Origin: JAGPHI01 sp036641735
Lineage (GTDB): Bacteria; Bacillota; Clostridia; Oscillospirales; Ruminococcaceae
Direction of reading: 5' to 3'
Assembly: GCA_036641735.1 (NCBI GenBank)
Contig: JAVWEG010000055.1
Coordinates: 1-14,442 of the forward strand
DNA: 14,442 nucleotides
This document shows positions 7,075 to 14,395 of the stretch, one piece after another. The notes beneath the pieces were generated by a model. The model saw only the letters and a list, made by a program, of their open reading frames with translations, was not told where the DNA came from and searched no databases. A program made the position numbers and the translations under genes. Every line of letters starts with the position of its first letter. Position 1 is the first letter of the stretch.

Positions 7075-8205
7075 ATGTATAAATTAATTAAAAACGAAGG
7101 TGCTGCGCGCAGAGGACACTTTGATACTGTACACGGCTCATTCGAGACACCGGCTTTTATGAATGTAGCTACTGCAGGAGCTATAAAGGGCGGACTGTCT
7201 GCATTCGATTTAAAAGAAAATGTGTGCCAAGTAATGCTGTGCAACACATATCATTTGCATTTACGTCCGGGAGATGAAAATATTTACAAGCTTGGTGGCT
7301 TACACAAATTTACACGCTGGGAAGGGCCAATACTCACAGATAGCGGTGGGTTTCAAGTATTCAGCTTATCTAAATTACGCAAAATTACGGAACAAGGTGT
7401 AGAATTTAGCTCGCATTTAGATGGACATCGCATATTTATGGGGCCTGAAGAAAGTATGCAGATACAATCGCATTTAGGCTCTACCATAGCAATGGCATTT
7501 GATGAATGTATGGAAAACCCATCAGAGCTTAGTTATGCGCGTCGTTCGTGCGAGCGCACTACAAGATGGCTGGAACGCTGCAAACGAGAAATGCAACATC
7601 TAAATTCATTAGATAATACAATTAATAAAAATCAACTTTTATTTGGCATTAACCAAGGGTGCTGTTATAACGAGCTGCGCATAGAACATATGAAAGCAAT
7701 TGCAGATTTAGAGCTGGACGGCTATGCAATAGGCGGACTAGCAGTGGGGGAGCCAAAAGAACAGATGTATGAGACAATTACTGCTGTAGAAGAGTATATG
7801 CCAAAAGAAAAAATACGTTATCTTATGGGAGTAGGCACTCCGGGAAATATTATTGAAGCTGTATATCGAGGAGTAGATTTATTTGATTGCGTAATGCCAA
7901 GCCGTAATGCCCGTCACGGACATTTGTTTACGTGGAATGGCATTATTAATATTAAAAATGCCAAATACGAGCTAGATGAATCACCGATAGATGATACTTG
8001 TGATTGTGAGTGCTGCCGTAGCTTTTCACGTGCATATCTACGTCATCTTATTAAAGCAGATGAAATACTTGGAATGCGTCTTGCTGTAATACACAATTTG
8101 CACTTTTACAATGAACTTATGCAAAAGATACGAAACGCACTTGATATGGGCAATTTCAATGAATTTCACGATAAATATTCAGAGCTTCTCGACACAAGAA
8201 TTTGA
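7075..8205 (+). CDS. tgt: Queuine/preQ1 tRNA-guanine transglycosylase
   Basis: Zinc-dependent TIM-barrel enzyme that exchanges guanine 34 of GUN-anticodon tRNAs for preQ1 in bacteria. The 376 residues are the normal length. Asp 89 in LTDSGGFQVFSL is the expected active-site acid/base region, Asp 143 (AFDEC) and GGLAVGE (220-226) bind the base, and Asp 271 in LFDCVMPSRNAR is the nucleophile. The zinc site is C309-x-C311-x2-C314 with His 340, all intact. The start is supported by AGGTGA just upstream, in the 9-base gap after queA. With queA it forms a queuosine-insertion operon; no preQ1 synthesis genes are seen in this window. Confidence 0.97.
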   Translation: MYKLIKNEGAARRGHFDTVHGSFETPAFMNVATAGAIKGGLSAFDLKENVCQVMLCNTYHLHLRPGDENIYKLGGLHKFTRWEGPILTDSGGFQVFSLSKLRKITEQGVEFSSHLDGHRIFMGPEESMQIQSHLGSTIAMAFDECMENPSELSYARRSCERTTRWLERCKREMQHLNSLDNTINKNQLLFGINQGCCYNELRIEHMKAIADLELDGYAIGGLAVGEPKEQMYETITAVEEYMPKEKIRYLMGVGTPGNIIEAVYRGVDLFDCVMPSRNARHGHLFTWNGIINIKNAKYELDESPIDDTCDCECCRSFSRAYLRHLIKADEILGMRLAVIHNLHFYNELMQKIRNALDMGNFNEFHDKYSELLDTRI

Positions 8206-8232
8206 ACAAGCTTTTAACAATTTAAAAATTGC

Positions 8233-8261
8233 TTGCAAAATCTAAATTTTTTCGTTATACT
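8233..8261 (+). promoter_or_regulatory. Strong sigma-A promoter for yajC
   Basis: TTGCAA (8233-8238) and TATACT (8256-8261) are separated by 17 bases, in the 87-base gap between tgt and yajC. This allows yajC to be expressed independently of queA-tgt. Confidence 0.75.
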
Positions 8262-8292
8262 AAGTAAGTAACAATTTTAGGAGGAAAATAAT

Positions 8293-8652
8293 ATGTTTTA
8301 TTCGTTTTTAGCAGCAGCTCCGGCAGATCCTAGCCAGGCCGGCGGCATAGGCGCTATGCTTTTAAGTATGTCTCCAATTCTTCTTGTATTTGTGGCAATG
8401 TATTTTATTATGATTCGTCCACAAAAGAAAAAAGAAAAAGCCGCTACAGAGATGCGTAATGCCATTGAAGTAGGTGACGGAGTAACTACAATTGGCGGTA
8501 TTGTTGGCCGTGTAGCAAGCATAAAAGAAGATACTTTTGTACTTGAAACAGGTACAGACAGAGTAAAGTTGCGTTTCAAGAGATGGGCAATTCAAGACGT
8601 AGAAAAGCTTAATTTGGATGCAGCCGCCTCTTCTACTGAAGAAAAGAAGTAA
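8293..8652 (+). CDS. yajC: Preprotein translocase subunit YajC
   Basis: Small membrane protein that associates with SecDF next to the SecYEG channel. The 119-residue product has the classic form: a short N-terminus, one membrane helix (about 19-37, MSPILLVFVAMYFIMI), then the RPQKKKEK basic motif, and a soluble domain with GDGVTTIGGIVGRV and KLRFKRWAIQDVEKL. AGGAGG at 8279-8284 lies 8 bases before the ATG. The queA-tgt-yajC order is common in Firmicutes; secD/secF, often next, is not found here. A terminator follows. Confidence 0.96.
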   Translation: MFYSFLAAAPADPSQAGGIGAMLLSMSPILLVFVAMYFIMIRPQKKKEKAATEMRNAIEVGDGVTTIGGIVGRVASIKEDTFVLETGTDRVKLRFKRWAIQDVEKLNLDAAASSTEEKK

Positions 8653-8673
8653 TTCACCTTTAAGTACTAAACA

Positions 8674-8722
8674 AAACACCCCTACGCATACTATTTATTA
8701 GTAAGTGTGGGGGTGTTTTTAT
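8674..8722 (+). terminator. Intrinsic terminator after yajC
   Basis: Arms at 8674-8691 and 8701-8718 can form a stem of about 18 positions with two G-U pairs and one mismatch, a 9-base loop and a T-rich tail (GTTTTTATT). The 3' arm contains GGGGGTG, which also serves as the best ribosome binding site for the next gene. Confidence 0.82.
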
Positions 8723-8723
8723 T

Positions 8724-9140
8724 ATGTCTATAAAAAATCAGTTTTCAAAAAGCAATTGCCTCAATTTTATTATTCATCTGCTTATATCATTGCTGTGTGT
8801 GCTTGTTTTGTCAGTGATTTTATTGTGCTTATTTGCAAAGCTTATATGTACAGTGGATATACCTTTATATTTGTCCGTACCATTTGCCACAATATCAGTA
8901 TGTATTTCGGTATTAGTGGCTGCAATGCTTTTTGCCGCATTAAGAGGTGAAAAAGGATTAATATATGGCTTTATACTTGGTATATTTGTATTTATCATAT
9001 TGTGCATTATAGCAATAGCAAAAGGAGATAGCAGCTTTACCGGTCTTGCTACGCTTAAATTTATAGCATTGTGCTGCTCCGGTGCTATAGGCGGATATAT
9101 GGGAATATCTTTAAAAGTAAAAGCAAAGCATAAATATTAA
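8724..9140 (+). CDS. DUF3792/TIGR04086 (YrzE-like) four-helix membrane protein
   Basis: A 138-residue protein with four predicted membrane helices (about 16-40, 52-73, 77-98, 109-129), short loops and a basic C-terminal tail (KVKAKHKY). Its size, helix layout, the AALRGEKGLIYG segment between helices 2 and 3, and its position right after yajC fit the TIGR04086/DUF3792 family of Clostridia and Bacilli. That family has no established function, and I assign none. The only nearby ribosome binding site is GGGGGTG (8709-8715), 8 bases before the ATG, and it is part of the terminator stem of yajC. It ends 7 bases from the convergent EamA gene, with no terminator between them. Confidence 0.82.
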   Translation: MSIKNQFSKSNCLNFIIHLLISLLCVLVLSVILLCLFAKLICTVDIPLYLSVPFATISVCISVLVAAMLFAALRGEKGLIYGFILGIFVFIILCIIAIAKGDSSFTGLATLKFIALCCSGAIGGYMGISLKVKAKHKY

Positions 9141-9147
9141 TTACAGT

Positions 9148-10038
9148 TTATTCTATACCTAATATACCTATGCCTATTACTACTAATGCTATAACAGCGT
9201 AATGCTTTTTAGTAAGCTTTTCTTTCAAGAAAATGCGCGAGAAAATAACGGAAAAAATGCTGTATGATGCTATTGCAGGTGCAGCTACTATGCCATTTGC
9301 TGCCATTGCGAATATATAAGTAAATTGTCCTGCTGTTTCACATAAAGCGCCTGCAAGCTTTGGCTTTTCATTCCAGAGAACGAGCTTTTCTTTTTTAATT
9401 ACTACTACATAAAATAAAGCTATTAACCCTACAAATAAAAATGTAAGTTCATATGCAATATTTGCTTGTAATTCGTTGATATATTTGTCTAAGAATATAA
9501 TATCGGTAAAGCTTGCCGCACCGTCTATAAGGCAGTAAAGAATAGGGAAGATGATGGCAAGTATACCTGTTTTATATTTTTGAGGTATTTTAGTGCCGGT
9601 TTTGTCAAGCTCTGTTATTGTTTGATTGCGCTCTATCATCGATAAACAAATTACCCCAATACAAATTAATACAATGGCAAATAATTGCAAACCGCTCATA
9701 GATTGTTTTAAAACAAAAAAGCATAATAACGCTGTAATTGCACCGGATGAATTACATATGGGAGAGGATATGGAAAGCTCGATATATCGTAAGCCAATAT
9801 ATCCAAACAGCATTGAAATAATATACATAGCCGATACAGGCAAATATGTAATTATATCTGAAAATGCAAATGGAACGCCACTGATTATCTGTACGATAGC
9901 GTGCGTACCCATAACTAAGCCTACAGCAGTTACCATTTTCCAATGGCTGTTTTTATCTGTTGTTTTTGAGCCTATTTTGGAAAATAAATCAGATCCGCTC
10001 CACGCGATAATGGTAATAATAGTGAAAATAAACCACAT
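9148..10038 (-). CDS. EamA-family (DMT superfamily) transporter
   Basis: A 296-residue polytopic membrane protein with about ten hydrophobic helices in two EamA-like halves (about 2-135 and 155-295). Typical features are the helix-1 start FTIITIIAWSGSDLFSK, the helix-4/5 motif RYIELSISSPICNSSGAITALL, and the second-half segment AANGIVAAPAIASYSIFSVIFSRIFLKEKLTKKH followed by a last helix ending at the C-terminus. Family members export or take up small metabolites such as amino acids; the substrate here cannot be read from sequence. AAGGAG lies 9 bases before the ATG. It is transcribed alone, divergent from proC, so a link to proline or amino acid traffic is only a guess. Confidence 0.88.
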   Translation of the reverse strand: MWFIFTIITIIAWSGSDLFSKIGSKTTDKNSHWKMVTAVGLVMGTHAIVQIISGVPFAFSDIITYLPVSAMYIISMLFGYIGLRYIELSISSPICNSSGAITALLCFFVLKQSMSGLQLFAIVLICIGVICLSMIERNQTITELDKTGTKIPQKYKTGILAIIFPILYCLIDGAASFTDIIFLDKYINELQANIAYELTFLFVGLIALFYVVVIKKEKLVLWNEKPKLAGALCETAGQFTYIFAMAANGIVAAPAIASYSIFSVIFSRIFLKEKLTKKHYAVIALVVIGIGILGIE

Positions 10039-10072
10039 AAATTAAAACTCCTTACAAAATTTGATACGCTTT

Positions 10073-10102
10073 AGAATAGCACAAATATACATACAATTGC
10101 AA
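10073..10102 (-). promoter_or_regulatory. Candidate promoter for the EamA transporter
   Basis: On the minus strand TTGCAA (10102-10097) and TATTCT (10078-10073) are separated by 18 bases, about 35 bases before the start codon. The -10 match is moderate. Confidence 0.4.
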
Positions 10103-10116
10103 TAAGTTTTTTTATC

Positions 10117-10145
10117 TTGCAATTATAGTTAAAGTGAGTTAAACT
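10117..10145 (+). promoter_or_regulatory. Candidate promoter for proC
   Basis: TTGCAA (10117-10122) and TAAACT (10140-10145) are separated by 17 bases, about 30 bases before the proC start. TTGCAAT occurs twice in this gap (10097-10103 and 10117-10123), 20 bp apart, so each divergent promoter would use one copy as its -35. Confidence 0.35.
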
Positions 10146-10176
10146 AATTTCAATATCAAATACGGAGGAAATATAT

Positions 10177-10986
10177 ATGAAAAAAATAGGATTTATTGGA
10201 TTTGGCAATATGGCAGGTGCTATTGCCGAAGGCATTAGTAAAGCAAAGCTGGTTAACAATAGCGATATTTATGTATTTGATGTAAATAATGAAGCTATGC
10301 AAAAAGCAAAATCGTTTGAATTCACTTTATGTTTAAATGAGATTGAAATTGCAAATAACGTAGATATGATATTTTTATGTGTAAAGCCACAAAGCTTTAC
10401 ATCTGTACTTGATGAGCTTAAAGGTAATATCAATAAAGGCACTGTCGTTTTGACAATAGCGGCAGGAATAACAATAAATTCTATTGCCAAACATTTAGGC
10501 ACTGATATGCCGATTATAAGAGCTATGCCAAATACACCTCTTTTGTTAGCTTGCGGTACTACAGCGTTATGTCATAATGAATTTGTAAATTCGGAAGATT
10601 TTATATTTATAAAAAAGGTTTTCAGTAGCGTTGGTACTGTATATGAGCTAAACGAAAATAAATTTAATGAAGTAATAAATGTGAATGGCAGCACTCCGGC
10701 TTATATTTATTTATTCGCGCAAACCGTGGCACAATATGCTGATGAAAGCGGCATTGATTATAAACAAGCTCTGGATATGTTTTGTGATACATTAAAAGGC
10801 TCTGCTGAAATGCTTAAAAATTCTGGAAAAACTCCAAATGAGCTTATAACAATGGTTTCATCAAAAGGAGGTACTACTATTGCCGCTTTAGATGCTTTTA
10901 AATTAACCGGATTTACCGACAGTCTCAGAGCCGGAATGAGTGCGTGCGTAGAGCGCGCCAAAGAGCTTAGTTGCTTATCAAATTAA
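10177..10986 (+). CDS. proC: Pyrroline-5-carboxylate reductase
   Basis: Cytoplasmic NAD(P)H-dependent enzyme making the last step of proline synthesis. The 269-residue protein starts with a Rossmann motif (IGFIGFGNMAGAI, 4-16), has CVKPQ (68-72) and RAMPNTP (115-121), and a helical C-terminal dimer domain. Two conserved spots deviate: GSTPAY (171-176), where most have GSGPAY, and MVSSKGGTTIAAL (226-238), where most have a Pro before GGTT. Both changes are conservative enough that activity is expected. GGAGG at 10164-10168 is 8 bases before the ATG. proA and proB are not adjacent. A terminator-like hairpin follows. Confidence 0.96.
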   Translation: MKKIGFIGFGNMAGAIAEGISKAKLVNNSDIYVFDVNNEAMQKAKSFEFTLCLNEIEIANNVDMIFLCVKPQSFTSVLDELKGNINKGTVVLTIAAGITINSIAKHLGTDMPIIRAMPNTPLLLACGTTALCHNEFVNSEDFIFIKKVFSSVGTVYELNENKFNEVINVNGSTPAYIYLFAQTVAQYADESGIDYKQALDMFCDTLKGSAEMLKNSGKTPNELITMVSSKGGTTIAALDAFKLTGFTDSLRAGMSACVERAKELSCLSN

Positions 10987-11001
10987 ATTAACAAGAATAA
11001 T

Positions 11002-11072
11002 CTCCGCATTTATCACATATGCTTGTACCATAAAGGTAAAAGGGAAGTGTGAAAATGCGGAGTAATTTTTTT
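11002..11072 (+). terminator. Terminator-like hairpin spanning the spoIIM start codon
   Basis: Arm 11002-11017 pairs with 11048-11062 to give 15 bp with one bulged A, followed by TAAT and a run of seven T (11066-11072). The 30-base apical region can fold further (TACC 11026-11029 with GGTA 11035-11038). It would end proC transcription, but it contains the spoIIM ribosome binding site in the loop and its ATG in the 3' arm. Confidence 0.68.
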
Positions 11073-11687
11073 CATCTAAATAATGCAAGATTGCATTGTA
11101 AAAAAAGCGAGTTGTTTTATTTGTTTATAATAATGGGTACTATTGCACTTTTAGGTGTGCTTTGCGGTGCAATATACGTAAATATTTGCCAAGTAAAAGA
11201 GCAAGATTTTATAATGTATTATATAAATGAATTTTTAAATTATCATAAAAGCGAGACATTTGCAGTGCTTACATCTTTTGTGTTCTTATCGTCATTAATA
11301 CTACATATTATTGCTGTTGCAATGGGATTTTCTTGCATAGGTATGCCTATTGTTGCAGTCTTACCACTTATAAAAGGATTTACAATTGGCTGTGTATCAA
11401 GTTATTTATACAATGAAATGGGCATTAAAGGGGCATTGCTTAATTTATTAATGTTATGGCTTCCTCAAGTATTGCAAACTGTGCTGCTTGTAATGCTTTG
11501 CGCTCACGCTTTTATATTGTCAAAATCCTTGTTTGGCTTAGCGTTGGGAAGCAACAATTCAAATAGCATACAAATAGCTTCAAAGTTGTTTGTAAAGGCA
11601 TTTACATTTACATCATTTTTTTTACTTTTTACATCAATAATAGAAAGTATGCTATCTCAAATATTCGCATCAGTAATGATAAATTAA
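11055..11687 (+). CDS. spoIIM: SpoIIM-like stage II sporulation membrane protein
   Basis: A 210-residue protein with about five membrane helices. It resembles SpoIIM, the core of the SpoIID-SpoIIM-SpoIIP complex that remodels septal peptidoglycan during engulfment of the forespore. Matching features are GVLCGAIYVN near helix 1, a central IGMPIVAVLPLIKGFTIG, the LYNEMGIKGALL segment, the WLPQVLQT motif and a final hydrophobic helix ending ESMLSQIFASVMIN. Similarity is at motif level, so a general SpoIIM-domain protein is possible. ATG 11055 has AGGGA 9 bases upstream; a GTG at 11049 is the alternative. SpoIIM next to a XerD-type gene is also known in Bacillus, which supports the call. It ends 14 bases from the convergent recombinase gene with no terminator. 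Confidence 0.8.
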   Translation: MRSNFFHLNNARLHCKKSELFYLFIIMGTIALLGVLCGAIYVNICQVKEQDFIMYYINEFLNYHKSETFAVLTSFVFLSSLILHIIAVAMGFSCIGMPIVAVLPLIKGFTIGCVSSYLYNEMGIKGALLNLLMLWLPQVLQTVLLVMLCAHAFILSKSLFGLALGSNNSNSIQIASKLFVKAFTFTSFFLLFTSIIESMLSQIFASVMIN

Positions 11688-11701
11688 GCACTTAATACAG
11701 T

Positions 11702-12721
11702 TTAAATGTCTTTTGGCTTTTCAAAATTTATTTTTGCGAGTGGAGAAGAAGCCGCGGCTTCTTCTAATTGTTTTTCTGAAATATGAGTGTATATTTCCGT
11801 AGTAGTAACGTGTTCGTGGCCTAATATTTCTTTAAGTGCCAACATATCCACATTTCCAAATCGATACATCAATGTAGCGGCTGTGTGCCTAAGCTTATGC
11901 ACAGAATACCCTTTGTCCTGAAGACCTGCGGCTTCAAGGCAATTATATACAATTTGCTGTACTCTGCGTGCAGACAAACGCTTTCCTGTTCGTTTTGAGA
12001 CAAATAATGCGTTTTTATCCACCAAATTTCGTAATTTTGCACGCTCATCGCAAAGCAATCTTAACGCATTTATACAAGCATCATTTAAATACACAAGGCG
12101 TTCTTTATCGCCTTTACCTATAATGCGTATTTGTTTATCTCTTATGTCAGATAAATTGATACCAATAAGTTCCGATAAGCGCATACCACAGTTTAAAAAT
12201 AACGTTAAAATGCAATAATCTCGTTCGTAAAAATCGGAATTTACACTTTTTAACAGTTCTAAGCTTTCTTCAAGAGATAGATATTTTGGTAATCGTTTTT
12301 TTAGCGTAGGTGTGCCGATATCTTCTGTAGGATTAGCTTTTATTAAATTGGCACTTGTACAAGTATATTTAAAAAATGTTTTTAAAGACGATAATTTACG
12401 AGCGCGTGTAGCAGGAGAGTTGCTGCGTTCACTCATAGTGAAATGCATATATTCATAAATATCGGCTTTAGTAATATTCTTAATAAACTCAAGGTCGATA
12501 TCCTTAATAACTATATCGTTAAAATTCGTAACGCTTTTTGAGTCACGCATTTGCAGAAGATATTTGAAAAACGTTCGTAAATCAATATAATAGCCGTTAA
12601 CTGTACGCGGAGATAAGCTACGTATAGTTTCGCAATAATATAAAAACTCGCGTACAATACGTGGGCAATCATCAAAATTATTATGAGAATTAAGATTTCT
12701 CGAATCAATATAAGTACTCAT
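11702..12721 (-). CDS. xerD: Tyrosine recombinase, XerC/XerD type
   Basis: A site-specific recombinase that, in its housekeeping form, resolves chromosome dimers at dif. An N-terminal SAM-like core-binding domain (about 20-125) precedes the catalytic domain (about 145-320). The active-site set is complete: Arg 181 (NCGMRLSEL), Lys in GKGDKER (202-208), His 276 and Arg 279 (HKLRHT), His 302 (LGHEHVTT) and nucleophile Tyr 311 (EIYTHI). At 339 residues it is longer than the usual ~300, with extra residues at the N-terminus and in the middle linker. ATG 12721 is the most plausible start, but it has no visible ribosome binding site. The frame stays open to an ATG at 12826, which would add a repetitive VKVKTNLNLKLKLK stretch and also lacks one. 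The XerD name rests on the spoIIM neighbour; an integrase of another role is not excluded. Confidence 0.88.
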   Translation of the reverse strand: MSTYIDSRNLNSHNNFDDCPRIVREFLYYCETIRSLSPRTVNGYYIDLRTFFKYLLQMRDSKSVTNFNDIVIKDIDLEFIKNITKADIYEYMHFTMSERSNSPATRARKLSSLKTFFKYTCTSANLIKANPTEDIGTPTLKKRLPKYLSLEESLELLKSVNSDFYERDYCILTLFLNCGMRLSELIGINLSDIRDKQIRIIGKGDKERLVYLNDACINALRLLCDERAKLRNLVDKNALFVSKRTGKRLSARRVQQIVYNCLEAAGLQDKGYSVHKLRHTAATLMYRFGNVDMLALKEILGHEHVTTTEIYTHISEKQLEEAAASSPLAKINFEKPKDI

Positions 12722-12738
12722 AAGCTTTGATGCAGGTT

Positions 12739-12777
12739 TTAGTTTTAACTTTAAATTTAAATTAGTTTTAACTTTAA
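12739..12777. repeat. 16-bp tandem direct repeat upstream of xerD
   Basis: TTAGTTTTAACTTTAA occurs at 12739-12754 and 12762-12777, two exact copies 23 bp apart, just upstream of the chosen xerD start. It could be an operator pair or leader RNA element, or part of an N-terminal extension if translation starts at 12826. Confidence 0.7.
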
Positions 12778-12830
12778 CAGGAGCAATAGATAAAAACAAA
12801 TAACGGAGAATACATAAATAAAGCATATGC

Positions 12831-12860
12831 TATTTCGCTAAATATAAATTTAGCGAAATA
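12831..12860. repeat. Perfect 30-bp palindrome between radA and xerD
   Basis: TATTTCGCTAAAT (12831-12843) is followed by ATAA and the exact inverse (12848-12860). A smaller palindrome, GCATATGC (12823-12830), touches its left edge. It sits about 110 bp from both the xerD start and the radA stop, and neither strand has a T-run right after it, so a simple terminator is unlikely. An operator or a recombinase binding site are the alternatives. Apart from this and the tandem repeat, I see no gene in the 246 bases from 12722 to 12967. Confidence 0.8.
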
Positions 12861-12967
12861 CAGGGGAGAGATTTTGTAATAATATTGGCAATATGCTTAA
12901 TCTTGTGTTTTCTATACTTTTTATCTTATAGCTCTTATTACCTGCTTTTTTCTCCTTCTTATTTATT

Positions 12968-14347
12968 TTAAATACTTTGTATAGCTTGTTTAATATCTAA
13001 TACACCTATCAATTGCAAGCTCGTAAAATCTTTTGCATTAATCTGTGCTAAACTATGCTTCGGTACAATTGCTTTTGTAAATCCCATTCGTTGTGCTTCT
13101 CTTAAACGATATTCTAAATTGGATACATTTCGCACTTCACCGCCAAGTCCTACTTCACCTATTGCAATTGTATCATCTGATATGGCTTTGTCTATAAGCC
13201 CTGAAACTACGGCCAAACACACTGTAAGGTCACAGGCTGTATCATCAAGCTGTAGTCCTCCAACAATGTTAATATACACGTCTAGGCTGCTTACGCAATA
13301 ACCGGCACGTTTTTCTAATACTGCAAGCAGTAAATTCATACGATTATAATCAAATCCCGATGCAGCTCTGCGCGGTGTGGCAAAACTGGATTTTGCCACA
13401 AGTGCTTGTATTTCAGATAAAATCGGTCTTGAGCCTTCCATAGTACACGATACGCAATTACCGCTTACACCAATTGGTCTGCCTTCAAGCAATAATTTGG
13501 AAGGATTTTCTATTTGACACAAACCGGCATTAGTCATATCAAACATACCAATTTCATTGGTAGAGCCATAACGATTTTTTACTGCTCTAAGCACACGGTA
13601 TGGCAGCATTTTATCGCCCTCAAAATAAAGTACGGTGTCTACAATATGTTCCATTACTTTGGGGCCTGCTATAGCGCCGTCTTTATTGACGTGACCTACT
13701 ATAAACGTTGGTATTTCAAGGCTTTTAGCAACAGCTAATAGCCTTGCTGTACATTCTTTTACTTGTGATACACTGCCTGCAGATGATGAAACGTCCGCAC
13801 AATTCATAGTTTGTATTGAGTCAATTATAACAAGCCCGGGTTTGGTGCTTTCTATAAGCGCGCAAATACTGTCTATATCTGTTTCGGAAGCAAGTGAAAT
13901 ATTGTCCTCACGCACTTTAAGACGAAGTGCGCGCAGCTTTATTTGCCTTGTGGACTCCTCGCCTGTAATATATAGAACATCAACTTTTGTTGAAATGCCG
14001 CCACATAATTGCAATAACAATGTAGATTTGCCGGCTCCCGGCTCGCCTCCAAGTAAAATTACACTACCAAGCACAATACCACCGCCAAGCACTCGGTCAA
14101 GCTCACTAATACCCGTTACAATACGGCTGCGTTCCTCTGTAGCACTTATTTCACTTAACTTACTTGCTTTTATAAGTGAACTGCTTGAGCGCACTGTAGC
14201 CGCTGCAACTGCTTTTTCTTTAGTTTCATTTATAACATCCTCCACCATAGTATTCCATTCACCGCAAGATGGACATTTGCCAAGCCAGCGCAAACTGGTT
14301 TCGCCACAAGAAGTACAAACAAAAATACTTTTAAGTTTATCTTTCAA
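12968..14347 (-). CDS. radA: DNA repair protein RadA (Sms)
   Basis: RecA-related ATPase that helps branch migration and processing of recombination intermediates. The 459 residues show the full layout: a zinc finger with Cys 11, 14, 25 and 28 (CTSCGETSLRWLGKCPSCGEW), Walker A GGEPGAGKST (100-109), Walker B LVIIDSIQT (172-180), the RadA signature KNRYGS (257-262), and a C-terminal Lon-like domain (about 285-459) with EVGLGGEVRNVSNLEYRL and FTKAIVPKHS. Two UUG codons compete as start. The one at 14347 has AGGAG 8 bases upstream and was chosen; the one at 14353 is only 2 bases from it. No ATG is near the conserved N-terminus. In many Firmicutes radA follows clpC; the upstream gene lies outside this window. 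Confidence 0.96.
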   Translation of the reverse strand: MKDKLKSIFVCTSCGETSLRWLGKCPSCGEWNTMVEDVINETKEKAVAAATVRSSSSLIKASKLSEISATEERSRIVTGISELDRVLGGGIVLGSVILLGGEPGAGKSTLLLQLCGGISTKVDVLYITGEESTRQIKLRALRLKVREDNISLASETDIDSICALIESTKPGLVIIDSIQTMNCADVSSSAGSVSQVKECTARLLAVAKSLEIPTFIVGHVNKDGAIAGPKVMEHIVDTVLYFEGDKMLPYRVLRAVKNRYGSTNEIGMFDMTNAGLCQIENPSKLLLEGRPIGVSGNCVSCTMEGSRPILSEIQALVAKSSFATPRRAASGFDYNRMNLLLAVLEKRAGYCVSSLDVYINIVGGLQLDDTACDLTVCLAVVSGLIDKAISDDTIAIGEVGLGGEVRNVSNLEYRLREAQRMGFTKAIVPKHSLAQINAKDFTSLQLIGVLDIKQAIQSI

Positions 14348-14395
14348 TTTCAATTCTCCTAACTATGCTAAAATATATTTATGCTATAACATATC

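Noticed and set aside
8207..8235. Palindrome CAATTTAAAAATTG between tgt and yajC as a terminator
   Set aside because: AT-only stem, no adjacent T-run, and it runs into the yajC -35 box; too weak to call.
8362..8679. Minus-strand open frames across yajC
   Set aside because: yajC is certain on the other strand; no support for an overlapping gene.
11702..12721. Xer-type recombinase as integrase of a mobile element
   Set aside because: No excisionase, relaxase, phage genes or flanking att-like repeats nearby, and the spoIIM neighbour fits a housekeeping Xer gene.
12822..12967. Small genes in the radA-xerD gap
   Set aside because: Only very short frames (4-12 codons) exist with poor spacing from ribosome binding sites.
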